Below, piece by piece: positions 1 to 9,100 of a stretch of 25,372 bases of DNA. This stretch comes from Roseiarcus sp050015575. GTDB lineage: Bacteria > Pseudomonadota > Alphaproteobacteria > Rhizobiales > Beijerinckiaceae. The stretch covers positions 1 through 25,372 of the forward strand of contig JBEKBD010000029.1 in NCBI GenBank assembly GCA_050015575.1. The letters run 5' to 3'. How positions within the stretch are numbered: position 1 is the stretch's first letter; each line of letters starts with the position of its first letter. The translations under genes were made by a program, and so were the position numbers. The notes under the pieces were generated by a model. It searched no databases. It was not told the origin of the DNA and was given only the letters and a program-made list of their open reading frames with translations.

Positions 1-1109
1 AGACCGTCTTCCACGACCTCGACGTCGTTTATCCCGGCCGCATCGTCAACAAGACCAACGGCATCACCTTTCGCCGCTGGCTGATCGAGTGCAATCCGCC
101 GCTGACCAAGATCCTGACCGCCTCGGTCGGGGAAAAGGCGCTCGAGGACGCCGACGCGCTGCGCGGCCTGGCCCGTTTCGCCGACGATTCGGCGATGCAG
201 GAACAGATCGCGCTCGCCCGCCGCGCCAACAAGGTCGCGCTCGCGCGCTATGTCGCGGAAACAATCGGCCAGCGCATCGATTCCGACTCGCTGTTCGACG
301 TTCAGATCAAGCGCATCCACGAATACAAGCGTCAGTTGCTCAACATCCTGGAAACGATCGGCCGCTACAACACCATCCGCTCCAACCCGACGATCGACTT
401 CGCGCCGCGGGTGAAGATCTTCGCCGGCAAAGCGGCGGCGAGCTATGCCCAGGCCAAGCTGATCATCAAACTCGCCATCGACGTCGCGCGCGTCGTCAAC
501 GCCGATCCGACGGTGCGCGGACTGCTCAAGGTGGTGTTCCTGCCCAATTACAACGTCTCCCTGGCGGAGACGATCATTCCGGCGGCCGATCTGTCCGAAC
601 AGATTTCCACCGCCGGCATGGAGGCCTCGGGCACCGGCAACATGAAGATGGCGCTGAACGGCGCGCTCACCGTCGGCACGCTCGACGGCGCCAACGTGGA
701 GATGAAGGCTCTGGTCGGCGACGACAACATCTTCATCTTCGGCCTCACCGCCGCCGAAGTGGAAGCGTCGCGGGCGCTCGGCATCGACTCCAGCGCGCGG
801 ATCGCCGCCTCGCCGATTCTGCGCGAGGCCCTCGACGAGATCGCCTCCGGCATTTTCGCCGCCGACGACCGCACGCGCTACCGCGGCCTGGTGGACGCCT
901 TGACGCACCACGACTACTTCATGGTCTGCGCCGATTTCGACGCCTATTGGGCCGCCCAAATGGCGATCGACGAGGCCTGGCGCAACCGCAAGAAGTGGTG
1001 GCGCGCGAGCATCCTCAACACCGCCAACGTCGGCTGGTTCTCGTCGGACCGCACGATCGCCGAATACGCCAAGGACATCTGGAACGCTCCGTTCCGCCCG
1101 CTGGCCTGA
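1..1109 (+). CDS. glgP: Glycogen/alpha-glucan phosphorylase, C-terminal part (5' end outside window)
   Basis: The gene enters from the left edge (first complete codon at position 3) and ends with TGA at 1107-1109. The product removes glucose-1-phosphate from the non-reducing ends of glycogen using pyridoxal phosphate (family GT35), in the cytoplasm. The visible 368 residues begin inside the motif NKTNGITFRRWL and include KRIHEYKRQLLN and the PLP site GTGNMKMALNG; the lysine codon that should carry PLP is at 645-647. Roughly the N-terminal 450-500 residues are missing because of the window edge, not because of truncation in the genome. The next gene, glgB, starts 13 bases downstream, so the two are almost certainly co-transcribed. 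The identification is secure from the GT35 motifs; substrate preference (glycogen versus maltodextrin) cannot be read from this part. Confidence 0.97.
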   Translation, partial: TVFHDLDVVYPGRIVNKTNGITFRRWLIECNPPLTKILTASVGEKALEDADALRGLARFADDSAMQEQIALARRANKVALARYVAETIGQRIDSDSLFDVQIKRIHEYKRQLLNILETIGRYNTIRSNPTIDFAPRVKIFAGKAAASYAQAKLIIKLAIDVARVVNADPTVRGLLKVVFLPNYNVSLAETIIPAADLSEQISTAGMEASGTGNMKMALNGALTVGTLDGANVEMKALVGDDNIFIFGLTAAEVEASRALGIDSSARIAASPILREALDEIASGIFAADDRTRYRGLVDALTHHDYFMVCADFDAYWAAQMAIDEAWRNRKKWWRASILNTANVGWFSSDRTIAEYAKDIWNAPFRPLA

Positions 1110-1122
1110 AAGGGAGAGCCGA

Positions 1123-3318
1123 ATGCCGGAGAACTGGCGGGCGAAAGAGCGAGACATCGACGCCATCGCCGCCGCTCGACAAGCCGATCCTTTCGCGGTC
1201 CTCGGGCCGCATCTCACCGACCAAGGCTGGGCGATCCGCGCCTTCGTCCCCGACGCGCTCGGGGTGCGCGCGATCACGCGCGAGGGCGCGACCATCGCCG
1301 AACTCGAGCGCCGCAAGGACGATTTCTTCGAGGCGTTGGTCCCGCAAGCCGCCGAGCGCCCGACCTACCGCATCGAGGTCCGGCGCCAGGACGGCGTCGA
1401 CTCCTACGACGACCCCTACGCGTTCGGCCCGGCGCTGGGGCCGCTCGACGATTATCTGCTGGTCGAGGGCTCGCACAAGCAGCTCTACCGGCGTCTCGGC
1501 GCGCAGATCGGCCGCCACGAGGGCGTCGACGGCGTCGTTTTCGCGGTGTGGGCGCCCAACGCCTCGCGCGTTTCGGTGGTCGGCGATTTCAATCAGTGGG
1601 ATGGGCGGCGCTGCCAGATGCGCAAGCGCATCGACAGCGGCCTATGGGAGATCTTCGTCCCTCGCTTGCGCGCCGGCGCGGTCTACAAGTACGAAATCGT
1701 TTCGGCCGACGGCGCGCTGCAGCCGCTGAAGGCCGACCCGTTCGGCTTCGAAGCGGAAATGCGGCCCTCGACCGCCTCGATCGTCGCCGACACCGCGGAC
1801 TTTTCCTGGACCGACGCCGACTATCTCGCGCGACGCCGGCGCGGCGAAGCGCGACGCCGGCCGATTTCGATCTTCGAGGTCCATCTCGGCTCCTGGCGGC
1901 GCAGCGAAGACAATCGCTTCCTGAGCTACGACGAACTCGCGGATCAATTGATCCCTTACGCCGTCGATCTCGGCTTCACCCATCTCGAGCTGCTGCCGAT
2001 CACCGAGCATCCGCTCGACGCGTCGTGGGGCTATCAGCCGATCGGGTTGTTCGCGCCGACCCGGCGCTTCGGCGAGCCGGAAGCGTTCGCGCGGTTCGTC
2101 GATCGGGCCCATGCGGCGGGGCTCGGCGTGATCCTCGACTGGGTGCCGGCGCATTTTCCCACCGACGCGCACGGCCTGGCGCATTTCGACGGCGGCCCGC
2201 TCTACGAAAACGCCGATCCGCGCAAAGGCTACGCTCCCGATTGGGGCACCGCGATCTACGATTTCGGCCGCAGGGAAGTCGCCAATTTCCTCTACGCCAG
2301 CGCGCTCTATTGGATCGACCGCTACCACGTCGACGGCCTGCGCGTCGACGCGGTCGCCTCGATGCTCTATCTCGATTATTCCCGCAAGCCGGGCGAATGG
2401 TCGCCCAACGCCGAAGGCGGCAACGAGAACCGCGACGCGATCGCGTTCCTCAAGCGCGCCAACGAGCTGGTCTACGGCTTGTTCCCCGGCGCGACGACGA
2501 TCGCCGAGGAATCGACCGCCTTCGCCGGCGTGTCGACGCCGACCAATTTCGGCGGCCTCGGCTTCGGCTTCAAGTGGAACATGGGGTGGATGCACGACAC
2601 GCTCGACTACATGTCGCGCGACCCGATCTATCGACGCTGGAGCCACGACCGCATGACGTTCGCCCTGCTCTACGCGTTCTCGGAGAATTTCATCCTGCCG
2701 ATATCGCACGACGAGGTCGTCCACGGCAAAGGCTCGCTGGTGGGCAGGATGCCGGGCGACGAGTGGCAGCGCTTCGCCAACGCGCGCGCCTATTACGGCT
2801 TCATGTGGGGCCATCCCGGCAAGAAGCTGTTGTTCATGGGCCAGGAATTCGGCCAGACCAGCGAATGGAATTGCGACGAGGCCTTGCCCTGGTGGCTGCT
2901 GGAATTCTGGCCGCATCGGGGGCTCCAGGCGCTGGTGCGCGATCTCAATCGGCTCTATCGCGAAACGCCCGCCCTCTACGCGCGCGATTGCGAAGCCGAG
3001 GGTTTTCGCTGGCTCGTCGTCGACGACTACGACCAGTCCGTGCTGGCGTTCCTGCGCGTCGGCGGCGAAGGCGACGCGCCGGTCGCGGTGGTCAGCAACT
3101 TCACGCCCGAGCCGCGCTACGACTACCGCATCGGCTTGCCCTGCGCCGGGCGCTGGCGCGAGGCGCTCAACACCGACGCCGGGCTCTACGGCGGCTCGAA
3201 CGTCGGCAACCTCGGCGGGACGATCGCCGAGGCGCGGCCCTCGCACGGACTGGACGCGTCGGCCGCGCTGACGTTGCCGCCGCTGGCGACGGTGTTTCTC
3301 CAATACGAGGCGCCGTGA
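1123..3318 (+). CDS. glgB: 1,4-alpha-glucan (glycogen) branching enzyme
   Basis: This 731-residue protein, the usual length for bacterial GlgB, creates alpha-1,6 branches in growing alpha-1,4 glucan in the cytoplasm. An N-terminal carbohydrate-binding region (about residues 20-230, with the typical VVGDFNQWDGR) precedes a GH13 TIM barrel and a C-terminal beta domain. The catalytic triad is visible: nucleophile D409 in GLRVDAVASM, acid/base E462 in TIAEEST, and D530 in SHDEVVHGK. Their spacing (53 and 121 residues) equals that of E. coli GlgB D405/E458/D526. The ATG at 1123 follows a GGGAGAG ribosome-binding site with suitable spacing, 13 bases after the glgP stop. The product acts on chains made by GlgA, encoded two genes downstream. 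Confidence 0.98.
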   Translation: MPENWRAKERDIDAIAAARQADPFAVLGPHLTDQGWAIRAFVPDALGVRAITREGATIAELERRKDDFFEALVPQAAERPTYRIEVRRQDGVDSYDDPYAFGPALGPLDDYLLVEGSHKQLYRRLGAQIGRHEGVDGVVFAVWAPNASRVSVVGDFNQWDGRRCQMRKRIDSGLWEIFVPRLRAGAVYKYEIVSADGALQPLKADPFGFEAEMRPSTASIVADTADFSWTDADYLARRRRGEARRRPISIFEVHLGSWRRSEDNRFLSYDELADQLIPYAVDLGFTHLELLPITEHPLDASWGYQPIGLFAPTRRFGEPEAFARFVDRAHAAGLGVILDWVPAHFPTDAHGLAHFDGGPLYENADPRKGYAPDWGTAIYDFGRREVANFLYASALYWIDRYHVDGLRVDAVASMLYLDYSRKPGEWSPNAEGGNENRDAIAFLKRANELVYGLFPGATTIAEESTAFAGVSTPTNFGGLGFGFKWNMGWMHDTLDYMSRDPIYRRWSHDRMTFALLYAFSENFILPISHDEVVHGKGSLVGRMPGDEWQRFANARAYYGFMWGHPGKKLLFMGQEFGQTSEWNCDEALPWWLLEFWPHRGLQALVRDLNRLYRETPALYARDCEAEGFRWLVVDDYDQSVLAFLRVGGEGDAPVAVVSNFTPEPRYDYRIGLPCAGRWREALNTDAGLYGGSNVGNLGGTIAEARPSHGLDASAALTLPPLATVFLQYEAP

Positions 3319-3373
3319 ACCGCCATTGCGCGACAGGACGCGAATCCGAGCCCAGGAACTTCGGGAGAGAGCG

Positions 3374-4657
3374 ATGAATGCCGGGGACGCAATGAGGGTT
3401 ACGCCGCCCGCCCCGCCCTTTGCGCGCCACGCGATGGCCTATGTGTTGGCGGGAGGGCGCGGCAGCCGGCTGCTGGAGCTGACCGACCGGCGCGCCAAAC
3501 CCGCCGTCTATTTCGGCGGCAAGTCCCGCATCATCGATTTCGCCTTGTCGAACGCGCTCAACTCGGGCATCCGCCGCATCGCCGTGGCCACCCAATACAA
3601 GGCCCACAGTCTGATCCGGCACTTGCAGCGCGGCTGGAACTTCTTCCGTCCCGAGCGCAACGAGAGCTTCGACATTTTGCCGGCCTCGCAACGCGTCTCC
3701 GAAACCATGTGGTATCTCGGCACCGCCGACGCCGTCTACCAGAACATCGACATCATCGAGGGCTACGCGCCGCGATACATGGTGGTTCTCGCCGGCGATC
3801 ATATCTACAAGATGGACTATGAGAAAATGCTGCAACAGCACGTCGAGTCGAAAGCCGACGTGACCGTGGGATGCGTGGAAGTCCCGCTCGACGAGGCCAA
3901 GAGCTTCGGCGTCATCGTCGTCGACGAGAGCGACACGATCCTCTCCTTCCTCGAAAAACCCGAGGCGCCGCCGCCGATGCCCGGCAAGCCGGACGCGGCG
4001 CTGTGCAGCATGGGCATCTACGTCTTCGACACCAAATTCCTGATCGAAGAGCTCAAGCGCGACGCCGCCGATCCCCATTCGTCGCGCGATTTCGGCCGGG
4101 ACCTCATTCCCTACATCGCCGCCAACGGCAAGGCGGTCGCGCACCACTTCTCGCGCTCCTGCGTCGCCGCCAGCCAGGACTCGCCGATCTACTGGCGCGA
4201 CGTCGGCACGCTCGACGCCTATTGGGAGGCCAACATCGACCTGACCGACATCCTGCCCGATCTCGATCTCTACGACCGCGCCTGGCCGATCTGGACCTAC
4301 GGCGAGATCACGCCGCCGGCCAAATTCGTCCATGACGCCGACGGCCGCCGCGGCGTCGCGATTTCTTCGCTGGTCTCCGGCGGCTGCATCGTCTCCGGCG
4401 CGGCGATCTCGCGTTCGCTGCTGTCGACCGGCGTCCGCGTGCATTCCTATTCGACGATCCACGAGGCGGTCGTCCTCCCCTACGGGCAGATCGGCCGCGG
4501 CGCCCGCCTGAGAAAGGTGGTGATCGATGCGGAGGTCGTCATCCCCGACGGCTTGGTCGTCGGCGAAGATCCCCAACTCGACGCCAAGCGGTTCCGGCGC
4601 ACGGAGAACGGCGTCACGCTGATCACCCAGCCGATGCTCGACAAGCTCGCCTCATGA
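3374..4657 (+). CDS. glgC: Glucose-1-phosphate adenylyltransferase (ADP-glucose pyrophosphorylase)
   Basis: The 427-residue product makes ADP-glucose from ATP and glucose-1-phosphate, the committed and allosterically controlled step of glycogen synthesis. The nucleotide-binding loop is at residues 27-33 (GGRGSRL), followed by TDRRAKPAVYFGGK and the highly conserved RIIDFALSNALNSGIRRI; the C-terminal third is the left-handed beta-helix domain. The sequence closely follows the rhizobial GlgC type (WNFFRPERNESFDILPASQR). I chose the ATG at 3374 because GGGAGA lies just upstream. The frame is open further back to a TTG at 3326, but that would add 16 residues with no family support. The stop overlaps the glgA start by four bases (ATGA), indicating translational coupling. 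Confidence 0.97.
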   Translation: MNAGDAMRVTPPAPPFARHAMAYVLAGGRGSRLLELTDRRAKPAVYFGGKSRIIDFALSNALNSGIRRIAVATQYKAHSLIRHLQRGWNFFRPERNESFDILPASQRVSETMWYLGTADAVYQNIDIIEGYAPRYMVVLAGDHIYKMDYEKMLQQHVESKADVTVGCVEVPLDEAKSFGVIVVDESDTILSFLEKPEAPPPMPGKPDAALCSMGIYVFDTKFLIEELKRDAADPHSSRDFGRDLIPYIAANGKAVAHHFSRSCVAASQDSPIYWRDVGTLDAYWEANIDLTDILPDLDLYDRAWPIWTYGEITPPAKFVHDADGRRGVAISSLVSGGCIVSGAAISRSLLSTGVRVHSYSTIHEAVVLPYGQIGRGARLRKVVIDAEVVIPDGLVVGEDPQLDAKRFRRTENGVTLITQPMLDKLAS

Positions 4658-6108
4658 GCGCGCTGGCCGTTCTCGCGATCGCCTCGGAAATCTACCCGCT
4701 GATCAAGACCGGCGGGCTGGCCGACGTCGCCGGCGCCCTGCCCGGCGCGCTGGCGCGCGAAGACGTCGCGGCGCGCACGCTGACGCCGGGCTATCCCGCG
4801 ATCCTGGCCAAGCTCGAAGCGGGCGAGCCGGCGCACGCCTACGCCGATCTGTTCGGCGGCCCGGCGCGAGTTCTCGCCGGCAAGGCGGGCGGCCTCGACC
4901 TCTTCGTCCTCGACGCGCCGCATCTTTTCGACCGCCCGGGAAATCCCTATCTCGGCCCTGACGGCCTCGATTGGCCCGACAACGCGCTGCGATTCGCTGC
5001 GCTGGCGCGCGTCGGCGCGGACATCGGCAAAGGCGCGCTCCCCGGCTTCGCGCCAAAAATCGTCCACGCCCACGACTGGCAGGCGGCGCTCGCGCCGGCC
5101 TATCTCCACTACGACGGCGGCGCGCGGCCGGCCGTCGTGCTCACCGTTCACAACCTCGCCTTTCAAGGCCATTACCCCGCGGCGGTGTTCGGCCGGCTCG
5201 GCCTGCCCGCGCGCGCCATGGCGATCGACGGCGTCGAGTATTTCGACGGCGTCGGGTTCCTCAAGGCCGGCCTGCAGTTCGCCGACCGCATCGTCACGGT
5301 GTCGCCGACCTATGCGCGCGAGATCATGACGCCGGCGTTCGGCATGGCGCTGGACGGCCTGCTGCGCGCGCGCGCCGACGTCGTCGAGGGCGTCGTCAAC
5401 GGCATCGACGACTTGGTGTGGAACCCCGCCACCGACCCCAATCTCGCCCACAACTACAGCGCGCTGCGCATCGAGCTGCGCCCGTACAACAAAGCCGCGT
5501 TGCAGCAGCGGTTCGGCCTGACGACCCGCTTCGACGCGCCTCTCTTCGGCGTGGTCTCGCGCCTGACCGGCCAAAAGGGCCTCGACTTGCTGCTCGCCGC
5601 GCTGCCCGATCTCGTCGCCCGCGGCGCGCAACTCGCGTTGCTCGGCTCCGGGGACAAGGCGATCGAGGACGGCTTCGCCGCCGCGGCGCTCGCTCACAAA
5701 GGCGCGGTCGCCTGCGCGTTCGCCTATGACGAAGCGCTCGCGCATCTCATGCAGGCCGGCGCCGATTTCATGGTCGTGCCCTCGCGCTTCGAGCCCTGCG
5801 GGCTCACCCAGCTCTGCGCCCTGCGCTACGGCGCGACCCCGATCGTCGCCCGCGTCGGCGGGCTCGCCGACACGATCATCGACGCCAACGACGCCGCGAT
5901 CGGCGCCGGCGTCGCCACCGGCGTGCAGTTCTCGCCCCCCGACGCGCCGGCGCTTCGCCACGCGCTCGAGCGGGCGCTCGGCTTCTACGGCGACGTCGCG
6001 ACGATGCGGCGCCTGCGGCTCAACGGCATGCGCGCCGACGTCTCCTGGCGCGGCCCGGCCAAGCGCTACGCCGCGATCTATCGCACGCTGGCGAAGGAGG
6101 CGCCATGA
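4654..6108 (+). CDS. glgA: Glycogen synthase (ADP-glucose type)
   Basis: This 484-residue GT5 enzyme transfers glucose from ADP-glucose to the non-reducing end of alpha-1,4 glucan. The ADP-glucose-binding motif KTGGLADV starts at K18, VHAHDWQAAL and TVHNLAFQG follow, and the C-terminal Rossmann domain has the PSRFEPCGLTQL motif with E380, matching E377 of E. coli GlgA. The length is normal. The ATG overlaps the glgC stop as ATGA (4654-4657), and its own stop overlaps the next gene in the same way at 6105-6108. ADP-glucose producer, synthase and debranching enzyme are thus translated as a coupled string. Confidence 0.97.
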   Translation: MSALAVLAIASEIYPLIKTGGLADVAGALPGALAREDVAARTLTPGYPAILAKLEAGEPAHAYADLFGGPARVLAGKAGGLDLFVLDAPHLFDRPGNPYLGPDGLDWPDNALRFAALARVGADIGKGALPGFAPKIVHAHDWQAALAPAYLHYDGGARPAVVLTVHNLAFQGHYPAAVFGRLGLPARAMAIDGVEYFDGVGFLKAGLQFADRIVTVSPTYAREIMTPAFGMALDGLLRARADVVEGVVNGIDDLVWNPATDPNLAHNYSALRIELRPYNKAALQQRFGLTTRFDAPLFGVVSRLTGQKGLDLLLAALPDLVARGAQLALLGSGDKAIEDGFAAAALAHKGAVACAFAYDEALAHLMQAGADFMVVPSRFEPCGLTQLCALRYGATPIVARVGGLADTIIDANDAAIGAGVATGVQFSPPDAPALRHALERALGFYGDVATMRRLRLNGMRADVSWRGPAKRYAAIYRTLAKEAP

Positions 6109-9100
6109 GCGGCGCGAACGACGCGGCCGCGCCGCTCGGCGTCGCGCCGACCACGCGCGGCGTCGACGTCGCGGTCTTTTCCGCGCACGCCAGCGCCGTT
6201 TACTTCTGCCTCTACGACGAGACCGGCGAGCGCGAGACGGCGCGCGTGCGGCTCAGCCGCGACGCCGACGGCGTTCACCGCGCCTCGATCGACGGCGTCG
6301 GCGCGGGCGCGCGCTACGGCCTGCGCGCCGACGGCTCGTTCGACCCGCTGCGCGGCGATCGCTTCGACCTCTCCAAGCTGCTCGCCGACCCCTACGCCGT
6401 CGCGTTCGACCGGCCCTTCCGCCTGCATCCCTCGATGTTCGAATTCGGCGTCGACAGCGGGCCGTTCGCGCCGAAGGCGATCGCGCTGTCGCCCCAGCCG
6501 GGCGAGCCCGGCCGGCTGCGCGTCCCTTGGGAGCGCACGATCGTCTACGAAGCGAACCTGCGCGGCCTGACCAAGCTGCGGCCCGACGTTCCCGAGGCGG
6601 CGCGCGGCGGTTTCGCCGGCCTCGCGCACCCCAACGTGATCGCGCACTTCAGCGCGCTCGGCGTCACGACGATCGAGATCATGCCTGCCGACGCCTTCGT
6701 CGACGAGCGCCATCTGCCGGCGCTCGGCCTCGCCAACGCCTGGGGCTACAATCCCGTCGTGCTCGGCGCGCCCGACCCGCGGCTCGCGCCGGGCGGCTGG
6801 GCGGAGGTGCGCGCGGCGACCGACGCCCTGCACGCCGCCGGGATGGAGGCGATCCTCGACGTCGTCCTCAACCACAACGGCGAGAGCGACGAGTTCGGGC
6901 CGACTTTGTCGTTTCGCGGCCTCGACAACGCCGCCTACTTTCGCCTCGCGCCCGACGACCCCGCGCGCTACGTCAACGACGCGGGCTGCGGCAATTGCCT
7001 CGCGCTCGATTCTCCCGTCGTCGCGCGCATGGCGGTGGCGGCGCTGCGGCGCTGGATGGTCTTCGGCGGCGTCGACGGCTTCCGCTTCGACCTCGCCGTG
7101 GCGCTCGGGCGGCGCGCTCGAGGCTTCGATCCGCACGCGCCGTTCTTTGCGGCGATCGCCGACGATCCGATCTTGAGCCGCGCCAAGTTGATCGCCGAGC
7201 CCTGGGACGTCGGCCCGGACGGCTATCGCCTCGGCGCCTTCCCCGTGAGCTGGGGCGAATGGAACGACCGCTTCCGCGACGCGGCGCGCCGCTTCTGGCG
7301 CGGCGACGGGCGGATGCGCGGCGAACTGGCGACGCGTCTGGCCGGTTCGCGCGACGTTTTCGGCGGCGCGCCCTCGCCGGCGAGAAGCGTCAACTTCGTC
7401 GCCGCGCACGACGGCTTCACCCTCGCCGATCTCGTCGCCTACGCCCACAAGCACAACGAAGCCAACGGCGAACACAATCGCGACGGCGCGAACGACAATC
7501 TCTCGTGGAACCATGGCGTCGAGGGCCCCTGCGACGACGCCGCGGTCCAGGCGGCGCGCGCGCGCGACGTGCGCAATCTGCTCGCGCTGCCGTTGCTGGC
7601 GCGGGGAACGCCGATGGTGACGATGGGCTCGGAACTCGGCCACAGCCAACACGGCAACAACAACGCCTACGCCCAGGACAACGCGCTCTCCTGGATCGAC
7701 TGGCGCCATGCCGACGCGGCGCTGATCGCCTTCGTCGGCCGCCTCGCCAAGGCGCGGCGCGACCATCCCGCGCTCGGCCGCGCGGCCTGGCTGACCGGCC
7801 AGCCGTTCGACGACAGCGGCCTGCCCGACGTCGAATGGCGCGACGCCGAGGGGCCGCTGGCCTCGCCCGAGCGCTGGCAGGCGGACGACGGCGACATCTT
7901 GGTCGCGGTCCTCGCGGCGCCGGCGCCGGGCGGGGTCGACCGCGTCGCCCTCGCCTTCAACCGCGGCGCGCGCCCCGCCTCGCTGATCCTGCCGCCGCCG
8001 AGAGAGGGCAAGGCGTGGCGGACGCTGGTCGATACGAGCGACGATTCGGTCGCCGACGTTTCGTTAGCCATCGCCGACCGCGCCCGCATCGCCGCGCGCG
8101 CGACGCTGGTCCTTGCCGAAGCCGACGCGCCGGCCGGCGTGACTCGGCTGCGCCCGCCCGACGCGCGCGAGATCGACGCTCTGGCCGACGCCGCCGGGAT
8201 TTCCGCCGACTGGTGGGACGTCGCGGGACGGCGCACGGTCGTCTCGCCGGAGACCAAGCTGGCGCTGCTGAGGGCGCTGCGGCTGCCGGTCGGCTCGCGG
8301 GCCGAGGCGCGCGAGAGCCTCGCGCGGCTCGTCGACGAGGCCGGCGCGCGCCGCCTGCCGTTCGCGCTGGTCAGGCGGTTCGATCGCGCGCTGTCCGCTC
8401 CCGTGCGCGCCGACCCGGCCGCGCCCGAGCGCCCGATCGAGCCGACTGTCGTCGCCGAGGACGGACAGGCGTTCGTCTGGCGCGCCGCCGCGAGCGAGCC
8501 GCGACGCCGCCAGCTCGCCGACGGCCGCACGATCGTAGAGCGCGAGATCGCGCTGCCGGAACTGCCGATCGGCCGGCATCGGCTCATCGTCGACGGCGTC
8601 GAATGCGCGCTGACCGTCGCGCCGCCCGAGGCCTACGGCGCAAGGGGCGCGCTGCGCCGGCGCTTCGGCCTCGCCGCCCAGCTCTACGCCCTGCGCCGCG
8701 CTACGGGCGATCAGGGGATCGGCGATCTGACCGCGCTCGGCCTCGCCGGCGAATTGGCCGGCCGCGCCGGCGCCGCCTTTTTCGGCGTCAATCCGCTGCA
8801 CGCGATGTTCGAGTCGAGCCGCACGCGCTGCAGCCCCTACCACCCCTCCGACCGACGCTTTATCGATCCCATTCACATCGACGTTCTCGACGACGCAGAT
8901 CTGCCGCGCGACGGCGCGATCGACGCCGCGGCGAGCCTGGCTGCGGTCGATTACCAGGCGGTGTGGGCGATCAAGCGCGCGGCGCTGCAAGCGCGCTTTT
9001 CCGCCTTCGAGCGCGCGCGCATCGCTCGCCCCGACGACCCGCTCGTCGCCGACCATGCGCGCTTCGTCGGCGAAGGCGGCGAGGCGTTGCGGCGTTTCGC